DNA of 64,000 nt from Dallia pectoralis (lineage: Eukaryota > Chordata > Actinopteri > Esociformes > Umbridae), in the NCBI GenBank assembly GCA_029465975.1, contig CM055730.1:23930344-23994343 (forward strand), read 5' to 3'. Below the pieces are notes generated by a model. It worked only from the letters and a program-made list of their open reading frames with translations, had not been told where the DNA came from and did no database searches. Positions 24,608 to 35,139 of the stretch are shown one piece after another; position 1 is the stretch's first letter, and every line of letters starts with the position of its first letter. Both the position numbers and the translations under genes were made by a program.

Positions 24608-24992
24608 TGTCACGGCCCCTCCTCTGCCTGGCAGGGGCGGTTCCTTCTGCAGGCGGGGGAGGGTCTTTTGTGATTGGAGCCACCTGGGCTCAGGTTATTT
24701 AACACTGTTCCACTAACCTCTCTCGCTCTCTGCTCCTCCAGGTATGATCCTGTTTTGTTTGTGCCTTTATACTTATGCCTTAGTTTCTCATCCGAGTCAT
24801 GTACACACCCAATATCCACACAGCCATGCATTTCACATGCACCATACATTATGACATTCACACACTCTCACTTCCTTTTCTTTGGTTAAAGTAGATGGTT
24901 GGATTAATAATAAAGACACTCTTGTTAATTGGCCTATACATGTTGTCTGCGTCCCCTCATTCTTGCCACAGGTCATGAGCCGGCCTGTGACA
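24608..24992 (+). mobile_element. Solo LTR (Ty3/Gypsy-type), TSD CAGG
   Basis: A 385-bp block from TGTCACGGCCCC to GGCCTGTGACA, with CAGG on both sides (24604-24607 and 24993-24996). A TATA-like GGTTATTTAACAC at about 24690 and AATAAAGACAC at about 24908 indicate plus orientation. No internal sequence adjoins. Confidence 0.85.
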
Positions 24993-24996
24993 CAGG

Positions 24997-25512
24997 GCTA
25001 AGAGAAATATGGCCTAAAATCGAGGATTACATCTCTGCTGCCAAAGTGAACAATGAACTTACACAGAGGTGGCCAAACCTGGTCAAATATATGCAGACTT
25101 TTGATCCAGCCTTTCACAAACATTGCAAAGCTACAGAGAAACAAATTTGTGTAATCATGTGTTAGTGCAAGAATGTTGTAGTTGGACTGACAATTACCTC
25201 TGGTGATATCTAGTGGTACAATACTGTTATTACAGCTAGGAGACACCTACATAGCCTCAGTGAAACATATTAACCCTATTTGTGGAATCACAAATCTCTT
25301 CAAGCCAGTTCCAGCCAGAAATATGTAGTTTTGTTCCTCGATTATGGTGGTAACAGCTTCCTTTGCAGTGTGAATATTGTCAAATGTAAAGACAGATCTT
25401 TCCCAACTGTGTGACTGTGCCAGTAAAATCACATTATTTCCTATGGTCATAGGGACCAAGTAAAATAAAAATGTCTGTCTATACGGTTTGTCAGTTTTAT
25501 CTGCTATTTGGA
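24997..25512. other. Unassigned stretch with an unknown open frame
   Basis: The frame 25005-25165 (plus; REIWPKIEDYISAAKVNN... ending CVIMC) has protein-like composition, but I do not recognise a family. A 99-codon minus frame covers 25546-25247. Neither has supporting context. The first could be the N-terminal tail of an unidentified transposase. Confidence 0.25.
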
Positions 25513-25519
25513 CATTCAA

Positions 25520-26136
25520 CTGTAATTTCCGGACTATAAGCTGCAACTTCTTTCCACGCTTTGAACCTTAAAACAACGGCGTGGCTAATATATGAATTAT
25601 TCCTGCTTTCAATTATTTTTCTCTCAAAAAACACATTCTGTGACGTGCTCTGTTTTTTGGCAGCATGAAGATTTCATTAGACAAATGAAATTGTTTAGAA
25701 TAAATCAAGCGCGCTCAAACTTCCCATCATTCTGATTACGGTAGTCATTTTGTCACCCTCATCATGGCAAAGACACAGAGAAATGCATATGATTCAGCTT
25801 TCAAGTTGAAGGCGATTGATCTGGCTGTTGGAAAAGGAAATAGAGCTGCTGCACGGGAGCTTGGTCTTAATAAGTCGATGATAAGACGTTGGAAACGGCA
25901 GCGTGAGGAATTGACTCAGTGCAAAAAGAACAAGCCGTGTTTCGTAAAAGCGTATTTATTTTTTTACAACCCGTGTTTCGTTAAAGCCTGTGTAAAGTTC
26001 ATTTGTTTCAATGTACCAGTAGGCACCAGCGGCTTATAGACATGTGAGGCTTATTTATGTTCAAAATAATATAGATTTTAAAATTCATTGGGTGCTGCTT
26101 ATTTTCAGGTGTGCTCAATAGTCCGGAAAAATTGTG
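25520..26136 (+). mobile_element. Non-autonomous pogo-like element (copy B)
   Basis: Left terminus CTGTAATTTCCGGACTATAAG; right terminus, reverse-complemented, TTTCCGGACTATTGAGCACACC. The right 210 bp match copy A (10396-11244). Unlike A, it still carries a start of the transposase gene (25764). The right end runs directly into a Tc1 relic (AATTGTGATGGCCAGAC), so either this element inserted into that Tc1 or a deletion fused them. No clear TA duplication remains. Confidence 0.7.
25764..26039 (+). pseudogene. pogo-type transposase N-terminus (helix-turn-helix), truncated
   Basis: The 91-codon frame starts MAKTQRNAYDSAFKLKAIDL, followed by AAARELGLNKSMIRRWKRQ. This is the first DNA-binding helix-turn-helix of pogo/CENP-B/jerky-like transposases, where an 'AYxxxFKLxAI' helix precedes 'GNRAAARxxGxxxxxxRRW'. 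Homology stops at about residue 57 (ELTQCKK). The rest is read-through into the element's 3' non-coding tail (KNKPCFVKAYLF, where the tail's repeated CCGTGTTTCG word is translated). The usual protein has about 400-500 residues including a DDE domain, so this is an internal-deletion derivative. It could give a short DNA-binding peptide, but there is no evidence of expression. Confidence 0.7.
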
Positions 26137-26137
26137 A

Positions 26138-27205
26138 TGGCCAGACAACTGGGTCAGAGCCTCTTCAAATGGCAAGGCTTGTGGGGTTCTCCCGAACAGC
26201 AATGGTGAGTGCCTAGTGGCAGTGGTCCAAGGAGCCACAATCCATCGATGCGACAGAAGGTCTATTGCAACAGTAGTCGCAAGAAAATGTTAATGATGGT
26301 CAAGGGAGGAATGTGTCACAACACACAGTGCATAGCACCCTGCTGTGTTAATGATGGTTACAGTAGGAATGTGTCACAACACACAGTGCATAGCACCCTG
26401 CTGTGTTAATGATGGTTACAGTAGGAATGTGTCACAACACACAGTGCATAGCACCCTGCTGTGTAAATGATGGTTACAGTAGGAATGTGTCACAACACAC
26501 AGTGCATAGCACCCTGCTGCATATGGGTTTGCACAGAGAAACCATGATGAACCCAGACATTATCTAAAGTGCCTACAGCACAAACTTGAGCTTCAGTACT
26601 AGACATGGGAGCAGTGAAGGAAGGTTGTCTGTTTTGATGAGTCCCATTTTCCATCACATGGACGTCCGTGTACGTTTATGACATTTTCCAGGGGAGGTGA
26701 TGGTACCAGGATGCACTGTGGGAAGATGACAAGCATGTAGAAGAAATGTGATACTCTGGTCAATATTCTGCTGGTAAAATGACACATGCCACCTGCCTAA
26801 ATTTAGTTGCAGACCAGGTACAGCCCTTTATGAGAACGATATTCCGTTATGGCAGAGGTTTCTTTCAGCAAGATAATGTACCTTGCCATACTGCACACAT
26901 TGTTCAAGAATGAGGAACATGATGACGATGAAGATTTTTTGGTGTTGCCTAGCTTCCAGATTTCGCAGAACTAAATTTGTTTGAGCATCTGTGGGATGTG
27001 CTGGACGAACAAGTCTGATCCACCTCACAACTTACACGACTAGAAAGATCTGCTGCTAATGTCTTGGTGCAAGATACCACAGGACACCTTGAGGGGTCTT
27101 GCAGAGTTCATGACTCGGCAGGTTGGCACTGATTTGGCATCATACAAAGGACAACAGTGTCTTAGGCAAGAGATTTTACCCCATGCTTCGTAAAGCTTGA
27201 CAGGC
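26138..27205 (+). mobile_element. Decayed Tc1-like transposon
   Basis: Plus-strand blocks in order: start of the helix-turn-helix (VMARQLGQSLFKWQGLWGS, 26135-26195), a region corresponding to 'NVSQHTVHSTLL' (26305-26400), GMTSM-like gaps, DESHFPSHGRPCT (26635-26670), GGDGTRMHCGKM (26690-26730), RTIFRYGRGFFQQDNVPCHT (20-residue block, 26838-26900) and LFEHLWDVLDEQV (26975-27015, the PDLNPIEHLWDVLD motif worn). Many stops and frameshifts. An internal 58-bp segment has been amplified four times (26293-26524). The same family appears in a deleted minus-strand copy at 34580-35014. Confidence 0.75.
26293..26524. repeat. Four tandem copies of a 58-bp transposase segment
   Basis: Unit starts are at 26293, 26351, 26409 and 26467 (ATGATGG...). 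Copies 2-4 are virtually identical; copy 1 differs (TCAAGGGAGG versus TTACAGTAGG). The unit corresponds to the Tc1 stretch reading NVSQHTVHSTLLC, so the expansion happened within a dead transposase gene. Confidence 0.95.
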
Positions 27206-27273
27206 TTTACAGGCACGTCTTACATACCATATGGTCAAGTTTTTCAGATACAGCCCTATAGGGTTAAGATCTG

Positions 27274-27895
27274 GGGCCTAATTTATAAAACTTAGCGGTG
27301 GAAATGGCGTATAGACAAAACGTATATTCAGATATTCAGATTTATGAAACTGCGCACACGCACGTCGTACGCCGTTTTCCCATTATGAATAACAATAACT
27401 CTAAATGTGGCGCAGCTTTTGCGGCTTCATGTCACGCTCATAGTTACCCATACAGTCAGAGAAACCCCCCAAATGAATACATCAGCATGGCAAATACGCA
27501 GAGAAAAACTGAAAAAGAAACTTCTTGTTGGAGAGGTGGAAAAGATCACGCTGTGTCTTAAAATGAATGAGTCATTGGTTGACCCAGGCCACCGAGCCAG
27601 TACATTAATGAGCAACATGTGTGCATCACATTTTATTTGGACATTGATCAAATTAAAATGTTTTCGATTCATTTTCATTCTCACTCTGTGCCCTTACGGC
27701 AACATGAGTGCAGTCCATAGCACCGATTACATTTGGGAAAACTGGCATTGCTGCAAATTGCGCTTTTTGGTTTGCCTGTTCACCGGCATTGTATGGAATC
27801 TTTATGTAATTATGAGACAAACGTATTATACCTACCAACACGTCTGGCATAACCCGGCTAAGGATAGGCTGGAATATCCCTGACCTGTCAGCCAA
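27274..27895 (-). mobile_element. Harbinger element remnant with HARBI1-like nuclease fragment
   Basis: The left terminus GGGCCTAATTTATAAAAC (preceded by CTG) equals the terminus of the Harbinger-type element at 41424. On the minus strand, 27895-27653 reads MADRSGIFQPILSRVMPDV... and then FPNVIGAMDCTHVAV, which contains the first catalytic Asp of the HARBI1 DDE nuclease. A frameshifted continuation at 27684-27550 reads NRKHFNLINVQI and ARWPGSTNDSFIL with the second Asp. The third catalytic residue and C-terminus are missing: the sequence passes directly into the 3' terminal region. The 5' part of the gene is cut off where a Tc1 begins at about 27890. Confidence 0.8.
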
Positions 27896-28850
27896 TTCCC
27901 TCTGGAAAGTGTGGGACTTGCACTGAGAGGTTTCTCCGGGTGCTCCTCTGTAACACTGGGCCCAAAAGAGAATGGCATGGTCTTGTAAAATGGATTATGG
28001 CATGGTGTTGAAAAATGGAGTGAAAGCCTTCCTTTCTTAATGAAACCTTTCACCCTGTAGAAATCTCCCACTACCACCACCACACACCTCCAGACCACCG
28101 TATTGCCTCCCCCATGCTTGACAGATGTCGTCAAGCGCTATTCCAGCATCTTTTCATTTGGTCTGCGTCTCACAAATGATATTTTTTGTGATCCAAAACA
28201 CCTCCAAATTTGATTTGTCAGTAACACTTTTTCCAACCCTCCTCTGTCTGGTGTCTGTGTTCTTGTGCCCATCGTAATCGTTAATCTTTATTGGCCAGAC
28301 TGAGACTTTTTGCAACTCTGCCTATAAGAGCATTATCCTGGAGACGTCTCCTCCTTGTTGACATTGAGACTGGTGTTTTTCGGATACTATTTAATGAAAC
28401 TGCCAGTTCAGGTCCTGTGAGACATCTGTTTCTCAAAACACTCTGGTGAATTTGTCCTTCTGCTCAGCTTGAAGCCTCCCACTCCTTTTTCTATTCTGGG
28501 TAGAGACAGTTTCTGCTGTTCTGTGAAGGGAGTAGTACACAGCATTGCACAAGTTATTCCGTTTCTTGGCAATTTCTCATATGAAATAGCTTTTACTTTG
28601 TAAGAACAAAAATAGACTGAGTTTCTGAAGGCAGTTTTTGTTTCTGGCTATTTTGAGCCTGTAATCAAACCCACAATTGCTGATGCGCCAGGTACTGAAA
28701 TATTCAAAGAAGGACAGTTTTATTGCTTCTTCAATCAGCACAACAGTTTCCTGCTGGGATAAAATAGTTGCAAAATAGTTTCCTAATGATCAATTATCAG
28801 ATAAGGTTATCTGAATCAAACATCATTACATGTTTTTCTAACGCTAAAGA
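27890..28850 (-). mobile_element. Tc1-like transposon, minus strand, inactivated
   Basis: From right to left: the leader and N-terminal coding part (28850-28400; TGTAGTACACAGC..., 'KLSEILPRN' region) and the core at 28134-27900, where MTTSVKHGGGNTVVWRC corresponds to the 'TVKHGGGSVMVWGC' block. Both flank a DNA-binding portion readable in pieces (TTGGCCAGACTGAGAC at 28296). Numerous stops. The family is the one whose termini appear at 13598 and 36727. The terminal inverted repeats are not clear at either end. Confidence 0.75.
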
Positions 28851-28945
28851 ATGGAATTTGTTCCTCATTGTCCCAAGCGGTGTGCTGATATTGTCATATG
28901 CGTATCCTTATTCATATCCATATGACAAGTGATACTTGTTGTCGC

Positions 28946-29154
28946 TGTCAAGAATGGGCCAGCTGCGTTGTCACAGGGTGTTTAGGGGCGAGCTCTTCTG
29001 TGTATCACGTTGATTTTGCACACAGCTGTTTTGGGTTTAGCTAAGCGCCAGGCATAAGTTAATCAGTGGGCTATTTAAGGTCTCTGGTTAGGTTCACGGG
29101 TGCTTGTTATTGATTTATTGTTATTATTGTACCTTTGCTCCCTATTTACCCTAG
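28946..29154 (+). mobile_element. Gypsy LTR, 5' portion (likely the 5' LTR of a wrecked provirus)
   Basis: Begins TGTCAAGAATGGGCCAGC and shares GTCACAGGGTGTTTAGGGG, CAGCTGTTTTGGGTTTAGC and CAGGCATAAG with the LTRs at 11778 (minus) and 31149. A TATA-like GGGCTATTTAAGG is at about 29068. It is interrupted by the LINE tail starting at about 29155. Confidence 0.65.
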
Positions 29155-29805
29155 CTCTACCCACTCGCAGTCCAGGAGGTATATCACCTTAGTCACCCCA
29201 AAAGCCTGCACAACATTCGGCCGACAATCTTTCCAGTTTGCAGCCGCCAATGACCAACTACAAAAAACCCTAATACTTGAAACACTCATCTCACCAGTTG
29301 CTTTTCAACTACTTCTTTCTGAACACCTGTCCGATCTCTGTACCTGTTAACTGTCTTCAACTTATTTCACTTATGCTATGCACTGTAGACCTCTCTCACC
29401 TGCACTACTGTCATACCTGCTGACTTTCTTGTATTACTCTTATTTGCTCAGATATTCTAAAATGCTCTTTTCCATAATCGCGGTCATATAATCCATGCAC
29501 TCAAATGACCTACCTGCTAGACACACTTTTATCTTTGTACATCCTGTATATAGATGCTCATTATAGATACTGCTTTATCAATGCTGCTCAACAGAACCAC
29601 ATATACCTCATCCTGTTTTAACTTGACCCTGTATTGCCTTATTGTGTCCCATTGTTATTTGCACTCCTGTGTTCTGTGTACTTATGTAACTGTAAGTTGT
29701 CCTGCATATTTTCTCGCCTTATCTTGGCCAGGTCGTCATTGCAAATGAGAATTTGTTCTCAATCGGCCTACTTGGTTAAATAAAGGTTAAAAAAAGAAAT
29801 ACAAA
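29155..29805 (+). mobile_element. 5'-truncated LINE: ORF2 C-terminus and 3' UTR
   Basis: The frame ending at 29350 reads SRRYITLVTPKACTTFGRQ, then SFQFAAAND and LISPVAFQLLLSEHL, the typical tail of a fish LINE ORF2 ('..R..LVTPRART..G..SFxxxAAxxWN.L..'), ending in a stop. The following 450-bp 3' UTR ends CTTGGCCAGGTCGTCATTGC, then AATGAGAATTTGTTCTCAAT, GGTTAAATAAAGGTTAAAAA, a well-known teleost LINE 3' tail. It is inserted into the Gypsy LTR at 28946. Confidence 0.75.
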
Positions 29806-30810
29806 ATTTTACCTGGAACCGTAGTGCCAAAATAATGATTGACGTGACGCCGGCATATTAATTGTAGCGGAACACACTTTCAGGCTAGCAGGTTAGTGTG
29901 GGCAATAACACAACATGGATACATTTGTGACACAGACCTCAAAAGTTGTCGAGCCAGCACCAGGAGAGAGACACAAACCAGACAGACCGTATCAACCAAA
30001 AAGCCAACCGAAAAGAAAATATGATGAAGGGCATCTTGCTCTTGGATTCACGGCAGCGGTGGTGGGGGCAGAGGAGAGACCGATGTGTGTTTTGTGTCTT
30101 AAACCGCTAGCAGCAGACAGTATGAGACCCAACAAATTAGAAGCGAGCTGCAGGCACTAATGAACAGCTTGCGCTAGATGCGCACTGGACGCACTGTGTC
30201 ATTCACAAGCGCTTGAGTCAAGGCAGCTCAGCCCTGAACTAAATGAGGTTTTGACATAAGTTGTGAGCATGGTAAATTTGATCAAAACCCGAACCCTGAA
30301 AGCGCGACTGTTCTCCGCACTTTGTGAGGAAATGGGAGCTGATCACACATCTGTGCTGTTTAAAAGTGAAGCAATGTGGCTCTCCCGGGGCAAAGTGCTG
30401 TCGCACGTCTTTGAGCTCAGAGCAAAGATTTGAGAAATTGTGCAATGCAAAACAGGTTCATCACAGCCATTGTAGCCACTAATGCAAGGATAAATAGACC
30501 CGTCTTGCCAAATTTATACAAATTTTGACACACCTGCACTTTTATTTTCTCTATTTTTGAATTTCATGCAAGTTGACACAGCTGCACTTTTTTCTTTATT
30601 TTTGAACTTGCTGTTATTTGATGTAGATAGTTAGTTTGTATTTAGATACAAAATGTCACTATACTGATACTTGTTACAACATTTTAAGCTTGTTGAGTAT
30701 TTCATTAGCATTGAGTTGGGGCGATGGGGGCTGATGGGGCTTGAAAATTCCCCCTTGTCCAAAGTGGGGAATGACCGAAAAAGTTTGAGAACCGCTGGTG
30801 TATAGGGAGG
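29806..30810 (+). mobile_element. BED-finger hAT (SCAND3/ZBED5-like) remnant
   Basis: The frame 29915-30160 begins MDTFVTQTSKVVEPAPGE and contains PMCVLCLKPLAADSMRPNKL, a BED-type zinc finger (C-x2-C, with the His pair worn). After a deletion and frameshift, 30255-30430 reads VSMVNLIKTRTLKARLF, SALCEEMGADHTSVLF and SEAMWLSRGKVLSHVFELR, the mid-transposase block of ZBED5/GTF2IRD2-type hATs (WLSRGKVLxRVFELR). The right end (GGGGAATGACCGAAAAAGTT, TGAGAACCGCTGG) is the classic hAT terminus in reverse. No 8-bp duplication could be assigned. It lies between the LINE and the 3' end of the Gypsy provirus. Confidence 0.75.
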
Positions 30811-31240
30811 GAGAACATCCACAGCCCCCCTGGTGGCGCAACAACCGCCACCCACTGGTCCGGGCTGCAGCGAAGGGGGAGACAAAGCCCTGGAGCTACA
30901 GCCACAGCTCAGCCACAACCTCTTCCTGCCACAAACCTCAAGGAAAGAGAGGTCCCCGGAGGTGGTTGGGAGGTGGCTGACCTCCGCTCTGCTGGTCAGA
31001 TGGGGGGAGAACAGTTAATCTGCCTCTGTGGCAGAGAACATTGCAGGGGAGACACCCAGAACCACCTCCTTGTTTTTTTCACCTCCCTCCCCTGACAGTT
31101 TAGGGTTAGTCCTGGTCGTCTGGGAGCCCGACCGTTGCGGGGGAGTACTGTCACGAATGGGTGAGCTGTGTTGTCACAGGGTGTTTAGGGGAGAGCACTT
31201 CTGTGTATCATGTTGATTAGACTGTTTGACTGTTAGTTTG
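30811..31240 (+). mobile_element. 3' end of a Ty3/Gypsy provirus: pol tail, polypurine tract, start of 3' LTR
   Basis: 30811-31135 has the GC-rich composition and Pro/Arg-rich coding style of the C-terminal end of fish Gypsy pol (frame around 31080-31140: LGLVLVVWEPDRCGGVL). A purine run (GCGGGGGAGTAC, 31136-31148) precedes TGTCACGAATGGGTGAGCTG at 31149. That LTR start matches 28946 and the minus-strand LTR at 11778. The LTR is cut off at about 31240. Together with 28946 it probably marks one provirus whose interior was replaced by LINE and hAT insertions and deletions. Confidence 0.6.
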
Positions 31241-32583
31241 CTGTGCCGTTCGCTGTTCTTGATGTTTGTGGTAAGTGACAATCGCATGTGCTTATGAAAT
31301 TAAAAAAAACGGTTAACCATATCTATCTGTACGTGCAATATTATTTAGAGCGCTTAACAGTGAATAAACTAAAAACAACATAAATGTACAAAATGTGATG
31401 TTGGTCCAGAATGTTGAATTCAGGATGGATTTAGTATTAATCAATGATACAAAAGAGTTGGACTGCAGTAAATTGAAGAATGGGTTAGTACCATCCCTGT
31501 AGAGTATCCACAACAAGAGTAATCATTGGTGAAAGCCATGCACTTACCGACTGCTTCCAACAGAAGGCAGCCTACCCAAGGAGACCAGAGCCGGTCCAAA
31601 GGGAAAGTGCACAAAGCCATCATCACCTTTGTCCTCTTCATGTTGCATTAAAATAACATTGTTAAATATGAAGCACATTGTTACAGTGAAGGCACACCAC
31701 ATAGACATCAGCCAGTAGTTATATCAGACTACAAATTGCTGGTGTCAACAACGTTAGAACAGAACTGCTGTCTGCTTTCCTCTCTTTTTCATATTTCCTT
31801 CTGGCCCTCCCTAATCTCAACACTCTCCTCTGCTGGCTCAGTGTGTGTGCATGTTGTTGTGAAACTACAGCCGGAGTGAAGCTATGGTAAACGGGTGCTG
31901 GAGCAGAAAATGATGACAAAGTGCCAAGAGAGAAACTAAGAGTGAAGAGGATCAGGTTACAGATGGGTTGGCTGAGATTGCTTAGATGTCTATGACTCGC
32001 TCTGATAACCACAGCGTCAAACCTGTGGTAGTCACACATATTTTCTATTTTTCTCGTTTCCTTTTCACTCGCTTTTTAAATCTGGAGAGGAACGGATTTA
32101 TTCTATTTACCAAAGCACAGATCACTCTGCGAACCTCTCATCAGCACCGCAGACTGAATAGAAATTATTCCTGGATATCTCCACACCATCGCTATGACAA
32201 ACTCAGATGTAAATAAAAAAGCATTTAGTGGATGCATTAATGTTTTCCAAAAACGCATGCTCAATTTTCCTGAGTAAAGACGTCTTGCTGGTCCAGCACC
32301 GTCTGGACTACTTCTATGCTCCCACAGACAAAGACACGCACGTGTGTGTCCGCATGTCTGCATGTGCATCTGTGTGAACGCCTTCCCCCACACTAGGTGG
32401 CCACCAGTGTTTTGTTGCAAATGTGAGCTAAATTGTTATTCTATTGTCATTATCAGTGTGACACAGAACCTTATTCCATTATAAAGACATTATAGAGGGG
32501 ACATTTTATATTTTATGTAGTGTAAATAAAATAAAATAGGTAACAAAAATCTGCCCGAGCCCTTTGTTTGTTCCAAGTTAGAG
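31241..32583. other. Unassigned stretch
   Basis: No gene or element recognised. Confidence 0.4.
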
Positions 32584-32588
32584 CAGGT

Positions 32589-32953
32589 TGTCACGAGTGG
32601 TGAGTTAGGGTACTGCACTGTCTGGTTTCGGGTTCACCCCTTCCTGGTTTATGTTGGTTACAGCTGTTGGGGATTTTTAATCACTGGGCTATAAAGGGGA
32701 TTGCTAAGATGTCACTCGTTGCTCTTCATTGTTCTATGTCACACGTTATATTCGAGGTGAGTGTTGGTATATTGCTGTGGTTTTGACTGTGTATGTATAA
32801 GACGCTATGCGCACTTTTGTTTCAGTTTAGCCAGTTAGCATTTTTGTCGCCGTTTATGGTTTGTTTTATGTTCGTGTGCAACAACCTCATTTGAACAGAT
32901 TACCTAGCTCTGCATCTGGCTTGAACCGCACTACACCCTAACGAGTCGTGACA
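32589..32953 (+). mobile_element. Solo LTR, TSD CAGGT
   Basis: 365 bp from TGTCACGAGTGGTGAG to ACGAGTCGTGACA. CAGGT occurs at 32584-32588 and 32954-32958. A GGGCTATAAAGGGG promoter-like box at about 32687 and CTCTGCATCTGGCTTGAACC near the end give plus orientation. The tail is similar to the 94-bp remnant LTR at 42068. Confidence 0.88.
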
Positions 32954-33047
32954 CAGGTCAACTTAAGCCATTCCCATATGAAATAATACTTTTCAGTATT
33001 TGAAGGAAGATTGCTTTCCTTTACGCACAAAAGAAAAAGCCTGATGA

Positions 33048-33382
33048 TGTCATGAACCGTGCGGGTGTATTGCGGAGAAAGTCACGTGCAGGAGCCGGAT
33101 TATCACATTCAATGGTTTTATTAAAGGAAAACAAACCATGAACGCTGAAAAAGGCATCTACAGTTAAATAAATCTAAGTGTACTTACTGTACGACTAATA
33201 AGATTAAAACAGGTCATACATATCATACAAACACCAGATGAAACACAAACTAGTGAACTAAATTTAGCCAACTGATTAGCCAACTGAAATCTGGTGTGAA
33301 TAATCGAAACAATGCTAGCAGAACAACATTCTAAAAAATAATACAAAACATAGTGAGGACCTAGTGTCCTCAAGCTAGTACA
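33048..33382 (-). mobile_element. Probable solo LTR, TSD GATGA
   Basis: Starts TGTCATGAACCGTGCGGG on the plus strand and ends CAAGCTAGTACA, with GATGA at 33043-33047 and 33383-33387. The minus orientation is inferred from a TTTATTAAAGG polyadenylation-like signal (33117) read in reverse and from the CGGTTCATGACA end. A competing GATGA at 33231 follows ACACCA, so the right limit is less certain. Confidence 0.55.
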
Positions 33383-33387
33383 GATGA

Positions 33388-33728
33388 TATGTGGATGGCT
33401 ACCAGCAGGGCTCAAATTCTGGAAGTTCAGTTGAACAAAAATAAATAATAGTTGGTGTACACCGAGTGCTGTTCTGAATGCTTGACCCCTACTGTGAGGG
33501 CGTCTGGATGCTCCGTAATGCTGTGGGAAGACTTTTCTACTCCTAGTGTGGGTCCACTTGTCGGCTTAGAGGAAAGGTCCACTGCAAATAATTTCATGTT
33601 ATTTTGAGTGATCTCTTCCAGGATGACAATGCTTCATCCAGACCTTGAATGGTTTGATAAGTAAGAGAAGGGTATAATTTGCTGTTTGTCACACGTCTGT
33701 ATGTGCACTACTAAAACAAGGGAACACA
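33388..33728. other. Unassigned stretch
   Basis: No gene recognised. Confidence 0.4.
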
Positions 33729-33730
33729 TA

Positions 33731-34362
33731 CACTATATGGCCAAATGTATTGGGCCACTAGTCTTGATCATTTAATTCAGGTGTTTTATTCAGTCCAACG
33801 CCACAGTCTGCGTTTACAAACATTTGTGAAATAATGTGTCGCTCATTAAATTTGAGTGTGGTACTGTAATAGACTGTAATGCCACCATTGGCATCCTATT
33901 ACAGTAACAAGTCATCTTGTGAAGTTTCTTCCCTCCTATATATTCCATGATCTGTAAGTGTTATTATTGCAAAGTGTAAGCGTTCAGGAACCTCAGCCAC
34001 AAAGTGGCAGACCTCCTAAATTTACAGAGCAGGGCAGTCGAGTGCTGATGCACATGGTGAGTAAGTTGCCAACGCTCTGCTGACTCAATAACTGCAGACT
34101 TCCAAACCTCCTCTGGCATAAACATGAGCACTAGATCTGTGCACTGGGAGCTTAATGGCATTAGTTTCAATGGTCGAGCAGCTAAATGCAAGCCTTACAT
34201 CACCAAGCACAATGCCAAGCCTCGTATGGAGTGGTGCACTCCGGGGTAGTCGAAGCGTGTTGTGTGGGGTGACAAATCACACTTTTCTATCTGGCTGTCT
34301 GGCTGTTGAGTCTGGGTTTGGCGAATTCTAGGAAAATTCCCAATACTTTTGCCCATAGAGTG
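33731..34362 (+). mobile_element. Tc1/mariner-type non-autonomous element, TA-flanked
   Basis: Terminal repeats CACTATATGGCCAAATGTAT (left) and ATACTTTTGCCCATAGAGTG (right) are inverted copies with few mismatches. TA is present at 33729-33730 and 34363-34364. The interior (GTGTAAGCGTTCAGGAACC, GAGCAGGGCAGTCGAGTGCT) shows no functional frame. This 632-bp family is common in teleosts. Confidence 0.8.
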
Positions 34363-34365
34363 TAA

Positions 34366-34575
34366 TTCACACATCAGGTCTTGATAAATGTAATACATTA
34401 AAGATCCATATCCTTACTGTACATTGTGTAATTCGTGGAGAACAAAATTACGTTACAACGGTCAAAGGAAACTAAAATCCAACCGATTAAGAGCTTTCAA
34501 GATCAGTGTATTGAATATATTAGTGTATAAATAATTGGTTTGACATACAATGTCAGTTATGGTAATTGAATATGT
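34366..34575. other. Unassigned short stretch
   Basis: Nothing recognised. Confidence 0.3.
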
Positions 34576-34579
34576 CTTC

Positions 34580-35014
34580 CTAAAACAAGATAGAACACCT
34601 AACACCTTTCTATCAGAACCAGCGTTAACTTGTTCAGCAGTTTGAGCTACAATGGCTCGTCTGTTGGATCAGACCAGACGGGCCATTCTGCATCAATAAG
34701 CTGTGGCCGCCCAAGACCCTGTCACTGGTTCCCTGATTTTCCTTCCTTGTAACTCCTTTAATAAGTACTGAGCACTGCAGACCGGGTACACCCCACAAGA
34801 CCTGCAGTTTTGGACATGCTGCTCTGACTAAATTGTCTAGCCATCACGTTTTGGCACTTGTCTAAGTAACTCAGTTCCTTGCCCTTGCCCATTTCCCCTG
34901 CTTCTTACAAATCAACTTTGAGGACAAAATGTTCACTTTCTGTCTAATATATAACGAGATTATCAGTGTTATTCACTTCGCCTGTCAGTGGTCATAACAT
35001 TATGGCTGATCTTT
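34580..35014 (-). mobile_element. Deleted Tc1-like element (same family as 26138-27205)
   Basis: The right end carries the terminus GTCAGTGGTCATAACATTAT, GGCTGATC. On the minus strand it leads into GKGKELSYLDKCQNVMARQF-type sequence (34880-34840), then AAWSKLQVLWGVPGLQ and the 'RPRQLIDAEWPVWSDP' region. These are the first helix-turn-helix and AT-hook-like linker of the family. The central and C-terminal transposase are deleted, with the left edge at about 34595 (CACCTTTCTATCAGAACC). Confidence 0.7.
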
Positions 35015-35029
35015 GTTTATTTACATATA

Positions 35030-35135
35030 CAGTTGAAGTCTGTAATTTACATACACCTTGGCCAAATGCATTCTCAGTTTTTCACAATGCCTGACATTTC
35101 ATCCTCGTAAATATTCTCTGCCTTATGTTGGTATA
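35030..35135 (+). mobile_element. Terminus of a Sleeping Beauty-related Tc1 element
   Basis: After TA at 35028-35029 the sequence reads CAGTTGAAGTCTGTAATTTA, CATACACCTTGGCCAAATGC, the outer inverted repeat of salmonid-type Tc1 elements. It continues to about 35130. No second end is present. Confidence 0.75.
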
Positions 35136-35139
35136 TATA

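Noticed and set aside
32103..32420. 105-codon minus frame as a host exon
   Set aside because: No conserved motif, no splice signals at sensible borders and no neighbouring exon candidates.
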